A DNA stretch of 64,000 nt, taken from the NCBI RefSeq assembly GCF_040807025.1, contig NC_090942.1:38146911-38210910 (forward strand). Direction: 5' to 3'. Each line of letters begins with the position of its first letter. Position 1 is the stretch's first letter. This DNA comes from Struthio camelus (taxonomy: Eukaryota > Chordata > Aves > Struthioniformes > Struthionidae). The notes under the pieces were generated by a model. The model was not told the DNA's origin. It did not search any database and saw only the letters and a program-made list of their open reading frames with translations. Below, piece after piece: positions 50,770 to 64,000 of this stretch. A program made the position numbers and the translations under genes.

Positions 50770-53171
50770 TGCCGCTGCAATGGGCGGGAGTTGAGACCCA
50801 GATTTCACTGGATCCTTTCCCTTTGATCCTTAGTTTAGAAACCGTTTCCTTCAGTCACCTGAAAAGCACCTAAGACTAAAAATGAAAAAAGCGTTACATA
50901 TTGTTCCTACTTTTTTTTAAATAAAAGTGTCTAGATCTGCTCACTTGTGATTGCAATAAAATTTAATTACAGCGAAGATGTTGTTTTTTCACTGTTTGTA
51001 CGGAGAGGAGGAGAAAGGGTGAAGAGTTAAAGATTAATTCATGTCTTTGGTTAGAAAGATGTTCCCAAAAGTTTTGTTTCCAGAAGATTCTTCCAGCTTG
51101 AAATGCAAAAAGATGAAGCGTTTCTGAACATGCTAGAACTGTGCTACGCTTTACACCGGGCCTTTTGGGGGCTTGTTATCCTAGGAGAGGGCAGGTACTG
51201 CCATGGTAGCCTGTCACTACCATTCCTTCCCTTGGGGTCCATCACAGTACTCTTGGGGGACATCTGTTCCACCGCTGCAGATAATTGGTATGCGGTTTTC
51301 CTGTAAAAAAAGCTGCAAAAAAGTAAGGCCTGGAATACAAACAAAAATGTGGCTATCTTAAGTTTCTAGTAAACTTATTTCTTAAAAGATGCCTTTGTTC
51401 CAAAGCCTCTTTTTGTGTGTTTTTTGAGCAGTTTAGTGCATTATTCACAGCTTAGTGTATATTCCATGTTATATTGTGAACATTACTGAAAATATTGATA
51501 AGAATTCAATTTGAAACTTCATGGAAAATACCTTTTAAGGTTTCAAATTGAAAACTGAGTCAAAATTATATGCACAATACACACACACAGCATCCCAGCT
51601 TCTTAAAAACAGATCCACAGTGTCATCGCAGCTATGCTTTATATTAGACCTAGGAAACTGTACCAAGCACAAAATTACATGCATTACAGGTTTGAGGTCA
51701 AATACAGAAGGAGACCAAAACCACGTACTGCAAATCTTGCAATACCACACAACTGCCAAAGATCCTTCTCATCCAAACCGTAATATCCTGCCATGAGATG
51801 AATTCTAGGATAGTTCTTCCTTGCCTGTGTCTCCGATACGCTTTACAGGAGCTGAACACTGCATACAGGAATGCTGTTACTCAGGAAACTGGCCTAAACC
51901 CTCTGCCGTGCAAGCCATGTAGGTATCATAACGCTTTATGCGCTACTAAGCGTGGCAGTACATTAATAGAAGAGGTGAAGACTTCCAGGTATGACAAAGA
52001 CATATTTACAACAGCCTGGCAGCAGGATAAGGGTGGCTGTGCTATTTTAGAGCACTGAGACTTTGTCAAGCCCGCATGTTCTCACATACACCCTTCTCAA
52101 CTTCTACTCAGTTACTTTGAATAGTGTTTGTATACAGTGTCATAGCAAAGGGCTGGAAACTTGCCTCAGCTTCATTACAGATGGCAGCACCAGGTGATTA
52201 TGCACAACGTTAAGTCTGAAATGCATACAGATTTTTGCTGCATTGTCCTCTATCAGACGCTAGTAAGTTAGGGCTAGCCTTTGTCCCTATTTGTCTGGCC
52301 CAAAATTAGTCAGTAACGATATTTTTAGAGATACGTAAAGTAGCTTAGTGTTCTTAAAAATATATCTAACCAGCTCTTGCAATTTTTTTTTCAGTAGATC
52401 AGATAATCCACTGGAGGGTTTTATTTATGTCTAGTACCACAAAAACATCCTCCTGCTCTAGATATTCAGAGCTCTTGAGATTTCTTTCCTGATTAGTTTA
52501 GTCGGGATCTAGACTGGTCTTGTTTAGTTAGTCCTAGCCGTACGAGTGGGTAGATAGGGGAAACCTTGAATATAATTCTGCTGTCCAAATTAATTAAGAA
52601 ATCATTATAGCTTTCTGTTTTCCAGGTAGGTGCCCATTATCAAGCTGAAGAGAAGTAATGCTCTCCTTTGATCAGACATGGAGACAGCTCCTCTGCCCAT
52701 GCAAATCTACAATGTCAAGAGCAACGTGGTAAAAAGCAGTTAACAGAAAACTTGTAGAATGCCCTTCGAAGCAGGAAAACTGTCACTGCGAAGACTGCTA
52801 GAGAAAATGAACATCTTAGTCCTGTGATTCACCTGGGGCTCAGCTTGAAACTGAAGTCTGAGATAAGAAAATTGAGGTTGCTGTTACAAGAGGTCTTTGT
52901 TTATTCTCTGTAGGCATGCAGCTTTCTATAAAAATGTCTAAAGATGACTCTCCTGGCATACAAGTTTCTATAAAACTACTCAAAGGTTGCCAAGTATCTT
53001 TTGTATGTTGAATTCATTGATGGATGAATGGCTGACTTAAAATACACAAAAATCTAAATGGAACATGAACTATTCTTTTGCCAAATGCAGTTATTTTTGT
53101 TTACACAGTGTTGTTGTGGTGGATTTTTTTGCCTTTAGACAGTCTAAATCTCTTCCTCCACGGCTAACAAA
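50770..53171. other. AVPR1A upstream flank, no gene recognised
   Basis: AT-rich DNA between the promoter minisatellite and the CR1 insertion. A short CA run lies at about 51579-51592. No recognisable exon or element. Confidence 0.6.
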
Positions 53172-55933
53172 TTACAGAACCACAGAATGGTTTAGGTGGG
53201 AAGGGACCTCTGGAGATCGTCTAGTCCAACCCCCTTGCTCAAGCACGGTCCTCTAGAGCACATTGCCCAGGATCACGTTCACACGGGTTTTGAAGATCTC
53301 CAGCAAAGGAGACTCCACAACCTCTCTGGGCAAGCTGTTCCAGTGCTCTGTCACCCTCACAGGAAAGAAGTTTGTCCTCCTGTTCAGACAGAACTTCCTG
53401 GTTCTCAGTTTATGCCCGTTACCTCTTGTTCTGTCGCTGGGCACCATGGAGAAGAGTCTGGCCTCATCCTCTTGACACCCTCCCTTCAGACACTTGTACA
53501 CATTGATGAGATCGCCTCTCAGTCTTCTCTTCTCCAGGCTGAACAGGCCCAGCTCTCGCAGCCTTTCTTCATAGGAGACATGCTCCAGTCCCCTCATCAT
53601 CTTTGTAGCCCTCCGCTGCACTCTCTCCAGTAGGGTCACGTCTCTCTTGTACTGGGGAGCCCAGAAGTGGACACAGGACTCCAGGTGAGGCCTCATCGGG
53701 GCTGAGGAGAGGGGCAGGATCACCTCCCTCGACCTGCTGGCCGCACTCTGCCTAATGCACCCCAGGATCCCATGGGCCTTCTTGGCCACAAGGGCACATT
53801 GCTGCCTCATGCTTAACTTGTTGTCCACCAGCACTCCCAGGTCCTTCTCGGCAGAGCTGCTTTCCAGCAGGTCAACCCCCAGCCTGTCCTGCTGCATGGG
53901 GTTCTTCCTGCCTAGGTGCAGGACCCTGCACTTGCCTTTGTGGAACTTCAGGAGGTTCCTCTCCGCCCAGCTCTCCAGCCTGTCCGGGTCCCTCTGAGTG
54001 GCACCACAGCCTTCTGGTGTGTCAGCCACTCCCCCCAGTTTAGTATCATCAGCAAACTTGCTGAGGGTGCACTCTGTGCCGTCATCCAGGTCATCGATGA
54101 ATACATTGAACAAGACTGGACCCAGGACTGACCCCTGGGGGACACCACTAGCTACAGGCCTCCAACTAGACTCTGCGCCACTGACCACAACCCTCTGAGC
54201 TCGGCCATCCAGCCAGTTCTCAATCCACCTCACCGTCCACTCATCCAACCCACACTTCCTGAGTTTACCTATGAGGATATGATGGGAGACAGTGTCAAAG
54301 GCCTTGCTGAAGTCCAGGTAGACAACATCCACCCCTCTGCCCTCATCTACCCAGCCAGTCATTCCACCAGAGAAGGCTATCAGATTGGTCAAGCATGATT
54401 TCCCTTTGGTGAATCCAGGCTGACTACTCCTGATCACCTTCTTGTCCTCCAGATGCTTAGTGAGGACCTCCAGGAGGAGCTGTTCCATCACCTTTGCAGG
54501 GATGGAGGGGAGGCTGACAGGCCTGGAGTTTCCTGGCTCCTCCTTCTTGCCCCTTTTGGAAGATTGGGGGGACATTGGCTTTCTTCCAGTCCTCAGGCAC
54601 CTCTCCTGAGCTCCAGGACCTTTCCAAGATGATGGAGAGTGGCCTAGCGATAACATCCGCCAGCTCCCTCAGCACTCGTGGGTGCATCCCGTCAGGGCCC
54701 ATGGATTTATGGATGTCAAGTTTGGACAAAAGATCTCTAACCTGATCCTCCTCCACCAAGGGAGAGTCTTCCTTTCTCCAGCCTTCCTCTCTTGTCCCCA
54801 GGGTCTGGAATTCCTGAGGGCTGGCCTTAGCAGTGAAGACTGAGGCAAAGGCGGCATTCAATAACTCTGCCTTCTCTATATCCTTCGTTGCCAGGGCACC
54901 TGCCCCATTCAGCAGCAGGCCCACCTTTTCCCTAGTCTTCCTTTTGCTATGGATGTATTTGAAGAAGCCCTTCTGGTTGTCCTTGTCATGCCTTGCCAGA
55001 TTCAATTCCAAATGGGCCTTGTCGCATCGCTGCCCACTCTGACAACGTCCCTGTATTCCTCCCAAGTGGCCTGTCCCCTTTTCCACGTTCTGTGTACTTC
55101 CTTCTTCTGTTGGAGTTTTGCCAGGAGTTCCTTGCTCATCCATGCAGGTCTCCTGCCCGCTTTGCTGGACTTCTTCCTCAGAGGGATGCACCGATCTTGA
55201 GCCTGGAGGAGGTGATGCTTGAACATTAACCAGGTTTCTTGGACCCCTCTCCCTTCTAGGGCGCTACCCCAGGAGATTCCCCCAAGTAGGTCCCTGAAGG
55301 GGCCAAAGTTAGCTCTCCTGAAGTCCAGCGTTGCAATCCTACTCATTGCCCTGCTGCCTCCTCGTAGGATCCTGAACTCCACCATCTCACGGTGACTGCA
55401 GCCAAGGCTGCCCCCAACCTTCACATCTCCAACTAGACCTTCTTTGTTTGCTAGTACAAGGTCTAGCAGCGCACCTCTCCTTGTTGGCGTCTCCACCACC
55501 TGGGTCAAGAAATTCTCCTCAGTGCTCTGCAGGAACCTCCTCGACTGTGCCTAGCTGTGCTGTCTTCCCAGCAGATGTCAGGGTGGTTGAAGTCCCCCAT
55601 GAGAACCAAGGCCTGTGATTGTGAGGCTACTTCCAGCTGCCTGTAGAAGGCCTCATCTACTTCCTGTTCCTGATCAGGTGGCCTGTAGTAAACCCCCACC
55701 ACCGTGTCACCCGTGTTAGCCTGTCCTTTAATCCTTACCCATAAGCCCTTGACCCACTCTTCATCCAGCCCTAGGCAGAGCTCCACACATTCTAGTTGCT
55801 CCCTCACATAAAGGGCAACTCCACCACCTCGCCTTCCTGGCCTTTCTTTCCTAAAAAGCACGTAGCCGTCCATGACGGCATTCCAGTCATGTGAGCTATC
55901 CCACCATGTCTCTGTAACTGCAAAATTGCCTTG
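53172..55933 (-). mobile_element. CR1 LINE, 5'-truncated copy 2
   Basis: It belongs to the same subfamily and orientation as the copy at 16065-18726 and reaches about 200 bases further toward the 5' end. The 3' end at 53172 has a degraded octamer (acagaaccacagaatgg). It inserts about 3.4 kb upstream of the AVPR1A start codon, in the same transcriptional orientation. Different flanks and a different 5' truncation point show it is an independent insertion rather than part of a segmental duplication. Confidence 0.95.
53253..55933 (-). pseudogene. CR1 ORF2 (endonuclease-reverse transcriptase), broken
   Basis: It has the same architecture as copy 1, plus more endonuclease: AVTETWWDSSHDW and MDGYVLFRK are readable at about 55925-55850. 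RT motif A lies at 54317-54294 and FADD at 54056-54045. The frame breaks sit at the positions homologous to copy 1: near 55542, near 55015-55023, and at the G4 run 54553-54550. About a dozen amino-acid differences separate the two copies across the comparable parts. Confidence 0.92.
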
Positions 55934-58900
55934 AGCTAGCCAAAGTCTCAGGATCTTTAATCCTTGGAAATCGGCAGTGATTTGTATTTTTCAAGCTATC
56001 CTTTCACTAGTAAGTGGGGTTTTTTAGCATAATCTTTTTTTTCAAGAAAACTCATAGTGAAAACATTGCTATTTGCCACGTTTTGTAAGGAGTTGCTCAA
56101 TACATTAAAACATTGTAAAAAAGCAATATAAGCAAATAAGAAGGTCAAGCTTCTCTGCCAGATAAACTCCCCTGCAGGATCAGGGTTAAAACAGAAGCAC
56201 TGGGGGGTGGGTGGGGGGAAAAGCCTGTATGTTTGTAGAGACTCAGAAATCTCGTTAAATAGTATGTAAACCATCTATATAGATACAAACGGTTGTCTCC
56301 TGCAGGATATCCATATTCAACGTATCTCTACTCCTTTACTCCTTTAGTTACTATTTAATAACTAAAATTCAGACTGATAGCCTTTCTCAGTGTTACAGCC
56401 AAGAATCTTGGATACTGCAGAACCCAACTTTTAATATTACAGTTATTGGAACAGAATATGGGGGGAAAGCCCATGTGCTGAGTGAGGAACCACTGAAAGT
56501 TGGGGAGTGGCAGGGCTGCAGGCAGCCACCCTATCTGCTCACCATCCACAGCAGGCAAGTCTCCTGAAGGCACGTAGGCACATGCGTGTTAAACTGCAGA
56601 GATGGGCTATCCTAGGTTTCTGCAGAGAAACTGCAATATGAAAAAGCAAGCTACCTACTGGCTTAGGTGCCTCCAAAATTAGGTGGCTTCTCAGCAGGAG
56701 CTGTTAGATGGCTTTGGACATTTGGGACTTAAAACAGCCTTAGGAAAAAAAATGCCATGTTTACAACCTTTATTGATCTAGCTTTCTGGTTACCAGAAGA
56801 AAACCAAATGGAGACTCACCCCCAAAGCACCTTCAAAACCGAACAGTGGTCTGAATTCAGGGTACTGAAAAGTTTCTTGGTAAACATTTAGAATACAATA
56901 GTGAGAATCAAGTAAGATTACTGACAAGCTCCCACTCTGGAAAACACAGAATTAAGACCTCAGACAGGCCTTCAAAGAACCATTACTGAATGATTAGCCC
57001 TCAAGATTCAGTTTGTGAAGTGCAGTTCCTTGGCTGGAAATGTCTAAAAGTGTCCAGGAAACACAAAACCTTAAGATGACATGCAAATTTCTTTTTTGCT
57101 TAACTGAAACCACGTACAGATTCAGATTCTAATATTTTTACACAGTGAAAATTGTGCCTCACCCTCCTCGTCATACTGTTTTTCTCTCTTTCCGTAGTGG
57201 AGATAGAGTGTGATATTCAAAGTAGTATCACTGAGCAGCCTCTACCTCTAAGCTATCGCTAGAAGAAGCAGCAAATTGCCCTCTCTTTGCCTCCTGTTTT
57301 ACAGTCTTGCTGACCTGGCTGATAGCAATCAGGATCTTCGGGAGTCAGCGAGTTCAAACATTCCCTTGCAGAAATGTTAATATAGCAGCTTCCCAGCCTG
57401 TCCGGATTTCTATGGCAGCAAAGGAAATGCTCATTTTGATGCCCAATGGGCCACTGCATGTTTATAACCAGGTGGAAGGAACGTGCCAAAAAGTCAGAGT
57501 GAAAGGTCTTGCCTTTCCCCATTGTGTCACATTGTTCAGGCCTTCAGCCCACCCCAGGCACAACAGATTCCCCCTGGGACACAGTTTAACTAGAGCCTCA
57601 GCCAACGATCTCTCTTTTAATCTGAAGGATTAAAATCACAGGGGCATAATGCCACTGACCCATTTGATGTTGTCATTGACAGAAAAGGAAAAATGAAAAC
57701 TGAACTTGATTTCCTGATGCTGGCTAAAAATCTACCCTGTAAAATGGTATAATCTCAATCTTTCCTAATCTGAAAGAGGATAAATGTACGTTTAGTACTT
57801 TTACAGAGACTGCATCAGTGTTTTTGCTTTAAGCACAAAATCAGTAGTTTTATCTCTCAGTTCTCTTATTTCAGAGAAGTTAAAGATGCTCACTGATGTC
57901 TTTTAGTATGCCTCGAGCCAGTTTTTAAATTACTTCTATCAAGAGACCAGCAGGTCTGATAAGTACTTCTGTCTTTATAGTGTTTATATCACTATGTTAA
58001 CATCTGTCTTATGCTTCCTTACGCCTTTTACAAATCTGAGTTTATCTAGGAACTGTTTAATAATAATGTTTTGTGTTCTCTCTTGGTTAGCTTACAGTAA
58101 GGCAAACTAAAGGAAAATATTTTATAGTGATAAAATAAGTGAGAAGAGTAATCAGTAAAAATGCAGTGAAATGAATACTCAGGATTATTAATATGATTTC
58201 CTCTTAGGAAACATTTGACATAGTGTGATGTTATAAAAGATTTGTGCTAGTGAAAACTCTCTTTAGGCATTTAAAGTAGTAAGAAGGAATATGGACAATC
58301 TATACACAAGAGATAATTTCTCAAAAGGATTTAACTGCAGCTAACAATGACACTATCAACTGATTCTAGGAAATGGTCCAAAGTATTAGTAAAGAGCTAG
58401 TCATTATATAAAATTGCTGTATTTATCATGGAACTATGCCAATAATTGAAGGTTTACTGCATTTGAGAATATGCTGGCAGGGTGTTACTGCTTCATAATT
58501 CTAATTGAAAGACAGAGCCACTTAACATTTATGGGATAAGTGGAATAATGCTTCTATTTATGAGAAAACATATTTCAGTAGCTATCTTTAGGAAACACGT
58601 TCTGTAAGCAATCATTTTAAAAATAACTGTTCTCAAAACTGTTTATGTCAGTATTTTTGTGGCGATTATTTTGAAGAGTTTGCCCCTATGGGATATTGGT
58701 GAGCACTGTACAACACCAATGTGTTAATGCAAAGAAAACACCACACAAATAGTCTGTACTGAAAATATTGTGGCAACTGCATTGTCACAGGCTTGATAGT
58801 TCAGGGTGCTAATATCACAGTCATTTTATCACAGCATTACTGAGAAGTAGAATCCAGTCTTTCTAACAAAGCTGAAGAGGACCCAGTGCCATTAAATCTC

Positions 58901-61900
58901 GTGAATGCTTGTGGGAAATTCATTGTTCCAGTTTATACAGGGCTATTTATGGTCCTCTGCAGTCTAAAGCACTATCCTCTCTGGAACAGATCTAGTTAAA
59001 ATTGTTTTCATCAAAATGCTTTTTCGTTAGAGTACTAGTTTGTGAAAACTGCAGTTTTTCGTGACAGTCTGTATAGTGGTTTTGAGAGGAACCTTTTCTT
59101 CATTCCGATTTGTATTGCTGGTCAATATTTCAAAGGGGGAGGGAGGGAGCGGGAAAGAGACACTGATCTTCCCCAAGGGTAATTCTTGATTATGTCCAGA
59201 TTGTAGGCTGGAATTTCCTGAAGCTACTTTACTGGCATGGTGCTTTGGATCTCTGACAGAGGGAACATCTAGGGAAAAACAAGATGCACAGTCCAATGGG
59301 GTCAGCAGAACTCTCACTTGAGGTTATCCAAGTTTTACTCATGATGATCATTGTGCCCCGCAGTGCGTCTCTAAAAAAGAGCTCCAATCCATGACTGCCA
59401 CAGCACTACATAAAACTTTGATAATTGCATGAACTGGCAAATGTTGCTTCAAATCCAAAAAAAAAAAAAAGAAAGAGGAGTCCCACATGCTCTACAACAT
59501 CCATTTTGCAGATTGTGTCATATATAATCCATTTTAGTCCCTGTAGCTGTGTGATAAATTCCTTGAATGGATGAGATCTGGCAAGACAGAGTATATACAG
59601 AGTATATTTCATACACCTTAACACACAGAATTAGGACCACAAAGGCTACAGAAGTTTTCCAGTCTTTAACCTGAGCTGTAGTATGTCCAACGTGCAAACC
59701 AGGCCAACAGAACATTCCCTACCTGCTTCCCATGCACTTTCACTGATCACCTCCACTGATCCTGTCAGGGTCAGCAGCAAGGTGGCAAAGCACAGGCTCT
59801 CTGCTCCTCAGGCCTCGCCAGAGGAAAAAGAATAGTTGTACTGGGGAAGGGAGAGGAAGGCCAGGTGTTGAGTGTCACCTAAAATAGAAAGAAAATGAAA
59901 ATAAGGCAAGAAGGTAACTCGATGTTTGAGCAGAGTCCATAGATAGAGGCTCGGGAATAGAAACAGCAGAATGCGACGGTGTAAGCAGGGTGCTGAGAAA
60001 GGCAGCCCTGCCTCCTGCACTAGCACAATGGAGATGCACCGGTACCTGGACCTTAGTTTCTCAGGTTGATGGTGGAGATTTGGGGGCTGAATAAGATGGG
60101 AAGAAGCAGAGAGGAGATGGGGGGAATGATGAATGTTATTTAGATGGTGCATTAAATATCTTGGCTGCTGATTTCCTTGCTTTTTAAAATGCATGTGGGT
60201 GGAGAATGGTACTTACCAACCCTATACAGATGTGGCAATATTTTTGTGTAGGTATGTAAACTGTTGTAAGTGAAATTGTATCATGGCAAGTACTTAGATG
60301 GGAAGAGCTTCCTGTGGTTAACTACTGCAGCTTAAGTGTCCTTTGAGATGCTCTTGGGTGTTCTTGCTTTATATTTTGGACCAATATAGTTTAGCATTTT
60401 CACTCCAAACAAGTGGTCTACCTGATAGTTTTAAACAGTCTATCTTTGCCCTTCCTTCATCTTGCAATTTAGTAATTCTGTATCATGTTAACATTTTTCT
60501 TTTTCCTTTTATGGCTGGATGCAAATTTGCATGCTCATAGGAGAAAGAGGGATCATAAAGAAACAAGTTTTAGGGGACAGGATGTGCTAATAAACCAAAT
60601 AATATAGAAAGGGAGAATAAACACTCCCATCAGATATAGCCAAGCTATAAGCCAAAGTGTGTAATTTTATGCCGAGTGGATAAATGTTTTTTTAATGGCC
60701 TCCTGGTAAGTTGTCATTAACATTGCTTATGCTTAATTTGCCAGTAGTGGGATGAGTAAACCAGATAAAATGGCTTATTGGAACTACAGAAAATAGGTTT
60801 TATAGTTTTCCTTTTCTGCCAGTTGTACAGGGAGGGACACAGGCGAGTGCAGCACAGCAGCTAGATATAGGTAGCATACAGACTGGGCAGAGGAATACAG
60901 AAAATTTAGAACAGAATTCTAAGGTTAGAAGCTAGCACGCACAGATTTCTTGGAGTGTTCCTAGGTTTATAGGAGGATTTTTGTATGAGCCTTTTTAAAA
61001 GGAAAGGAGAAAAAGCTTTTAATTGCATTTGCCCAGAAACCTAGAATCAATCCTTATTTAAGACTTTTTCTATTCAGTGTTTGTTCCCAGTGTCCTCTTG
61101 TGCATGTCTGTCTGATTTACTGTGGAATAAATGGTACTGTTTCGTACTGGTTGTGATTTTCTCTGAATCCTTTCCAGCTGATATGAAAATTACTGAGTTA
61201 CATACCTTGGGAAGTCCCGGGTGTTGCCAAGAGAGTAAGTATGAAAAAGAGTGTAGTTCATGTACAAATGTAATAGCAATGTCATCAAGAACAAGCCTTC
61301 AAACATTGTCCTAATTAATTGCAAGACATTACAACCACAGGAATGGCAGTAGAATATGTGACCTAAATTTTTCTTTGTGCTCAAGTTCTTAGTGAGGTAA
61401 GACTTTGAATAAATTGGACAAGACATATGAAATAAAGCTTTTTTAGCTTTACAGACTTCGTGTTTAAATCAGCTGCTTTGGTTTCTTTCAGTCCTTCCTG
61501 TACTCTGTCTACAACATTGCATAGAGCCTTGAATTTTAATTTTAACATTCTCACTTATGCGAGAATCCTGATTTGCTCTACTTCTTTCATCCTGAATTAT
61601 ATGGGTCATCACTATCTTGTCATCTCAAGTAAGTTCAAGGAAATACTTGTTCCTGTTTTGAACAAGTCAGCATCCTTCACTCCTTTTCTGTCATTGCCAC
61701 TGCCACCATTACCACCATCACCGTTATGAGAGGAGTTAAAGAGAGATGATCTGATCTTTGGTGGGAGGCTGAGCCTGTTATTTTGGGAGGCTAGTGTATC
61801 CCCACAACCAGAGAAGTTCTTTTCCACAAAACACTACTTCTGTTCTCTAGCCTAATGATAGTACATTTATTAAATTATTAAATCGATAGCTTTAACTAAT

Positions 61901-64000
61901 GCTTATATTATATTACTGTTTAATATTCACATTGATTTGCAGTAATGTTAATAATCAATTAATTAAATTGATTAGGACGAGTAGTCTGCCCTATTTCAGT
62001 TCTGGGCCTGGACCAGTATTTTTAGCTCTTAATAGAATACAGGTCCTGCCTGAGTGTGACTTAATACAGCTCTCTTTAATAGAGCCTTTGCCTCTGGTCC
62101 TTCATTTTTACCTTGTGCATAACAAAAAATTTAGAGCTATCGAACTAACATACCCCTTGCCAGCAGAAATTGGAGCCTTTGTGAAGAAGTCTATTCTGGC
62201 CCACTCCTGGGAGAAAATTTAAATTTATAGGACAGCTGTAGAAAGTACAAAATCAACAAGCTTCATATGCAGAAAGTAAAAGCTGCCTAAAATGAGTTTT
62301 CAAGGAATCTAGAAATGTCAGCCTGCCACCTTATGGACTGCAACAAAAATATAATCATGAGAAAATTGGTTCCGGGTTAGTATATCAAAAGATCCTAGCG
62401 CAACAGGTAAATAAATGCTTTGAATGTATATTCTATTGGCTTAATGATTAGCAAAGGGGTTTTAGAAGGTTTCTTCAAAGTGAGAATCGTTTTAGCTTTC
62501 AAGATATCAGAAAGAAGGCCTGGATGGCTCTCTGGAATTAAAACAGCTAAATCTAGCAAGTTGAAGGACCAAGAGCTGGTAAAGCAAGAGATACAGAGGA
62601 GTTTTTCTGCGACTTACATAGAAAGGTTTGACAAGCCAATTTGCAAGTTATTAGGTATATGCAACAAGATGAGGAGTGAAAAAAGGTGAGGGGAATGTAA
62701 TCCCAATTCCAGAAAGTCTCCCAAGGCTTACGAGATGGTGTAGTGATGGCTCGTTCATTAATGAGATCCTAAAAATGCTAGCTGAAGTCCTTGTAAGATA
62801 CCCAGTAAGAGTACATTACAAAATGTCTACTTAGCAGTCAGGTAAGCCTCATCCATCATAAGCAGAGGCAATTTTCTTTCAACTGTCAGAGATTTCTGGA
62901 GCCACAGGAAGATCAAATGTAGCTTTTTGTCACCATCTTTTTTTGCCTCTGCCTGTACTTCTGGAGTAGTTTCACAACAAAACAGTGAAAACAAATAAGC
63001 TAATACAATGCACTTCTAAAAGGACTGTGTGATTTCCCAAAACAATAGGCTAAATGATGATGCAGAAAGTCTCCTCCGGTCCCATAACCTGTGTCCCCAG
63101 TTCACCTTGTGGTGACAGTACTCTAATTCATGTATTTAAATATGAAAATGCTATTCCTTAGGCTTAATTAATGAATTTTGACACCATTCACAGTATTTAA
63201 CTGGCTCAGGTTAGAATTTCAAGGAATAAACAACCTTCCATGCTGTTTGTGGTTGCTAGAGATTTAATGGGCAACTCAAATGTATGAGGGATATACAGAA
63301 AGTCATTGCCCTTGACTTGTGGTGGACAAAGCATTGGTCACATACTCTGGATATAAGAAATCCTGGAAAAGACTACCTGAAATACTGAGAAATCTTCATC
63401 TTGATTCCTTCGCATCCTCAAGGACTGGCCACTATCAACATGATAGTACCCCACACCTTTTCATGGTCCATCATCCCATCTACTCCTCAGCCTCAGATGC
63501 CATTCCATTGTGTTATCAAAAAGAACATTAAAGATTTATAGCACCCTGTCTACATTAGCACCCAAACTATTTGCAGCTTGGGTATGTCTTACAGCAAATT
63601 CCAACCCCATTCATCCCACTCTTTATCATGCCTGCATTGCAAGATACAGCTTTAGGTAGCTATATCAGCCACATGCATAGCCACAGAGCGCTGCTGAAGC
63701 TATGAAAAAAAGTAAATAGCGAGCCCACACGGCAGTTTGGGAAAAACCTCTCTTTAGGAAGCAACTGAGACCCTTTTCGTTACAGTATACTATGTTTTGA
63801 TGTGAAGCTGTGGGCCATTTACCAGGAAACATCAGGTCTTGACATTCTTCCAGCTCTACGCTTCTATGTTAGTCTGATGCTTGGAGGCTATAATAACTTG
63901 CACTTACATGATTTTGGATTGCTTATTTTATTCCAAATAATTCCAAGAAATTTTAGCATTGTGTTATACTAGGACAGGCTACGTATTGGGAATGTAACAT
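55934..64000. other. Intergenic, nothing recognised
   Basis: AT-rich DNA with only short random open frames. A G-rich stretch with runs of 6, 3 and 6 G lies at about 56202-56218, and an imperfect CCA/CCT trinucleotide stretch at about 61692-61722. Confidence 0.6.

Noticed and set aside
1..64000. CRISPR arrays, operons, phage or plasmid systems, retroviral LTR pairs
   Set aside because: None seen; the intron-containing receptor gene and the CR1 elements show a vertebrate nuclear genome.

Overview
The window looks like a piece of a bird nuclear genome. The evidence is a family of CR1 non-LTR retrotransposons carrying the 3'-terminal octamer repeat typical of avian CR1, a single two-exon vertebrate receptor gene in a CpG island, and long AT-rich intergenic DNA with short simple repeats. 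There are no operons, ribosome binding sites, CRISPR arrays or other prokaryotic features. The species cannot be named from the sequence alone.

The only confident protein-coding gene is on the minus strand at 46661-49728: the V1a-type vasopressin/vasotocin receptor (AVPR1A, called V1aR or VT4 in birds). Exon 1 (to 48708) encodes transmembrane segments 1-6. A 1763-bp GT-AG intron in phase 1 follows, and exon 2 (46944-46661) encodes TM7 and the cytoplasmic tail. The two exons join in frame to 434 residues. The 5' half sits in a strong CpG island (about 48418-50330). Its upstream part carries a TATA-like box, a CCG trinucleotide array, a G-quadruplex-type motif and a 25-bp minisatellite.

Layout: 1-11.1 kb intergenic with one ancient CR1 relic (about 6290-6545); 11.1-11.5 kb short CR1 3' fragment; 16.07-18.73 kb large young CR1 (minus strand); 18.7-46.4 kb intergenic with two small CR1 relics (26.3 and 36.5 kb) and an AT-rich zone downstream of the receptor; 46.4-50.5 kb AVPR1A, its probable poly(A) signal and its promoter island; 53.17-55.93 kb second large CR1, nearly identical to the first; 55.9-64 kb intergenic.

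The two large CR1 copies are about 37 kb apart, differ by scattered substitutions, and share three reading-frame breaks. This suggests both were copied from an already defective source. I found no new multi-gene system. The points most worth checking are the receptor's altered ligand-selectivity residues in extracellular loop 1, the repeats upstream of the receptor gene, and the shared-defect CR1 pair.
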